A stretch of 64,000 nucleotides of DNA from positions 1 through 64,000 of the forward strand of contig NZ_SMJZ01000006.1 in NCBI RefSeq assembly GCF_004348345.1. The letters are read 5' to 3'. The stretch comes from Nonomuraea longispora. Its GTDB lineage: Bacteria > Actinomycetota > Actinomycetes > Streptosporangiales > Streptosporangiaceae. Both the position numbers and the translations under genes were made by a program. This document shows, piece by piece, positions 63,949-64,000 of this stretch. Position 1 is the stretch's first letter. Every line of letters begins with the position of its first letter. Below the pieces are notes generated by a model. That model was not told where the DNA came from. It searched no databases and worked only from the letters and a program-made list of their open reading frames with translations.

Positions 63949-64000
63949 CGCGGCCGCTGTAGGGTCCGCGCTTTGATGTCCCTTTCCGCGTCGCCTTGTC
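63949..64000. other. Downstream of dnaB, window end
   Basis: The last 52 bases hold no recognisable gene or hairpin. Confidence 0.4.

Overview
This is a high-GC actinomycete chromosome segment spanning the replication origin. Gene order and product types (gyrA-gyrB-DUF721-recF-gnd-dnaN-oriC-dnaA | rpmH-rnpA-yidD-yidC-khpB-rsmG-parA-parB, then trxA/trxB, sigM and its anti-sigma factor, murJ, cca, ino1, rpsF-ssb-rpsR-rplI, dnaB) match the conserved origin block of Streptomyces and Streptosporangiales. A Streptosporangiaceae-like genus (for example Nonomuraea) is my best guess, from general resemblance only.

Region 1 (1-7131) is the right part of an actinomycete integrative and conjugative element (AICE). 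It carries an FtsK/TraB-type DNA translocase cut by the window edge, a cluster of GCTAGC palindromes that looks like a transfer or replication cis-site, a small zinc-finger protein, a prim-pol replication protein, a RecA-like helicase, an excisionase and a tyrosine integrase. Between int and the attachment site lies an extra gene with a HEPN Rx4H motif and three zinc ribbons. It is broken by a one-base frameshift. The element ends at the 3' end of a tRNA-Ile(GAT) gene, its presumed attB.

Region 2 (7132-16816, minus strand) is the replication operon side: DUF3566 protein, gyrA, gyrB, DUF721, recF, gnd and dnaN. Region 3 (16817-25460) holds oriC between dnaN and dnaA, a second DnaA-box-rich stretch between dnaA and rpmH, the rpmH-rnpA-yidD-yidC-khpB run, rsmG, and parA-parB with four parS sites (one encoding V-S-R-E-T inside parA).

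Region 4 (25460-45056) is housekeeping: a threonine-aldolase-like enzyme, a D-Ala-D-Ala ligase family protein, a PLP aminotransferase, a GNAT protein, thioredoxin and its reductase, an ECF sigma factor with anti-sigma factor, then a pseudokinase, MurJ flippase and a DUF6049 exoprotein next to each other. These are followed by a YbaK-type deacylase, CCA-adding enzyme, an MFS transporter, IPP isomerase, inositol-3-phosphate synthase with a PadR regulator, and a DUF5318 protein.

Region 5 (45112-64000) has a bifunctional penicillin-binding protein with two overlapping GT-C glycosyltransferase genes, an endonuclease IV family protein, the rpsF-ssb-rpsR-rplI operon, a polar amino-acid ABC transporter, an APC permease, a MATE pump, and dnaB. 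DnaB is interrupted by two inteins: one in the P-loop with the features of a class 3 intein (Ala start, Trp/Cys/Thr signature, decayed second LAGLIDADG motif) and one class 1 intein with both LAGLIDADG motifs kept.
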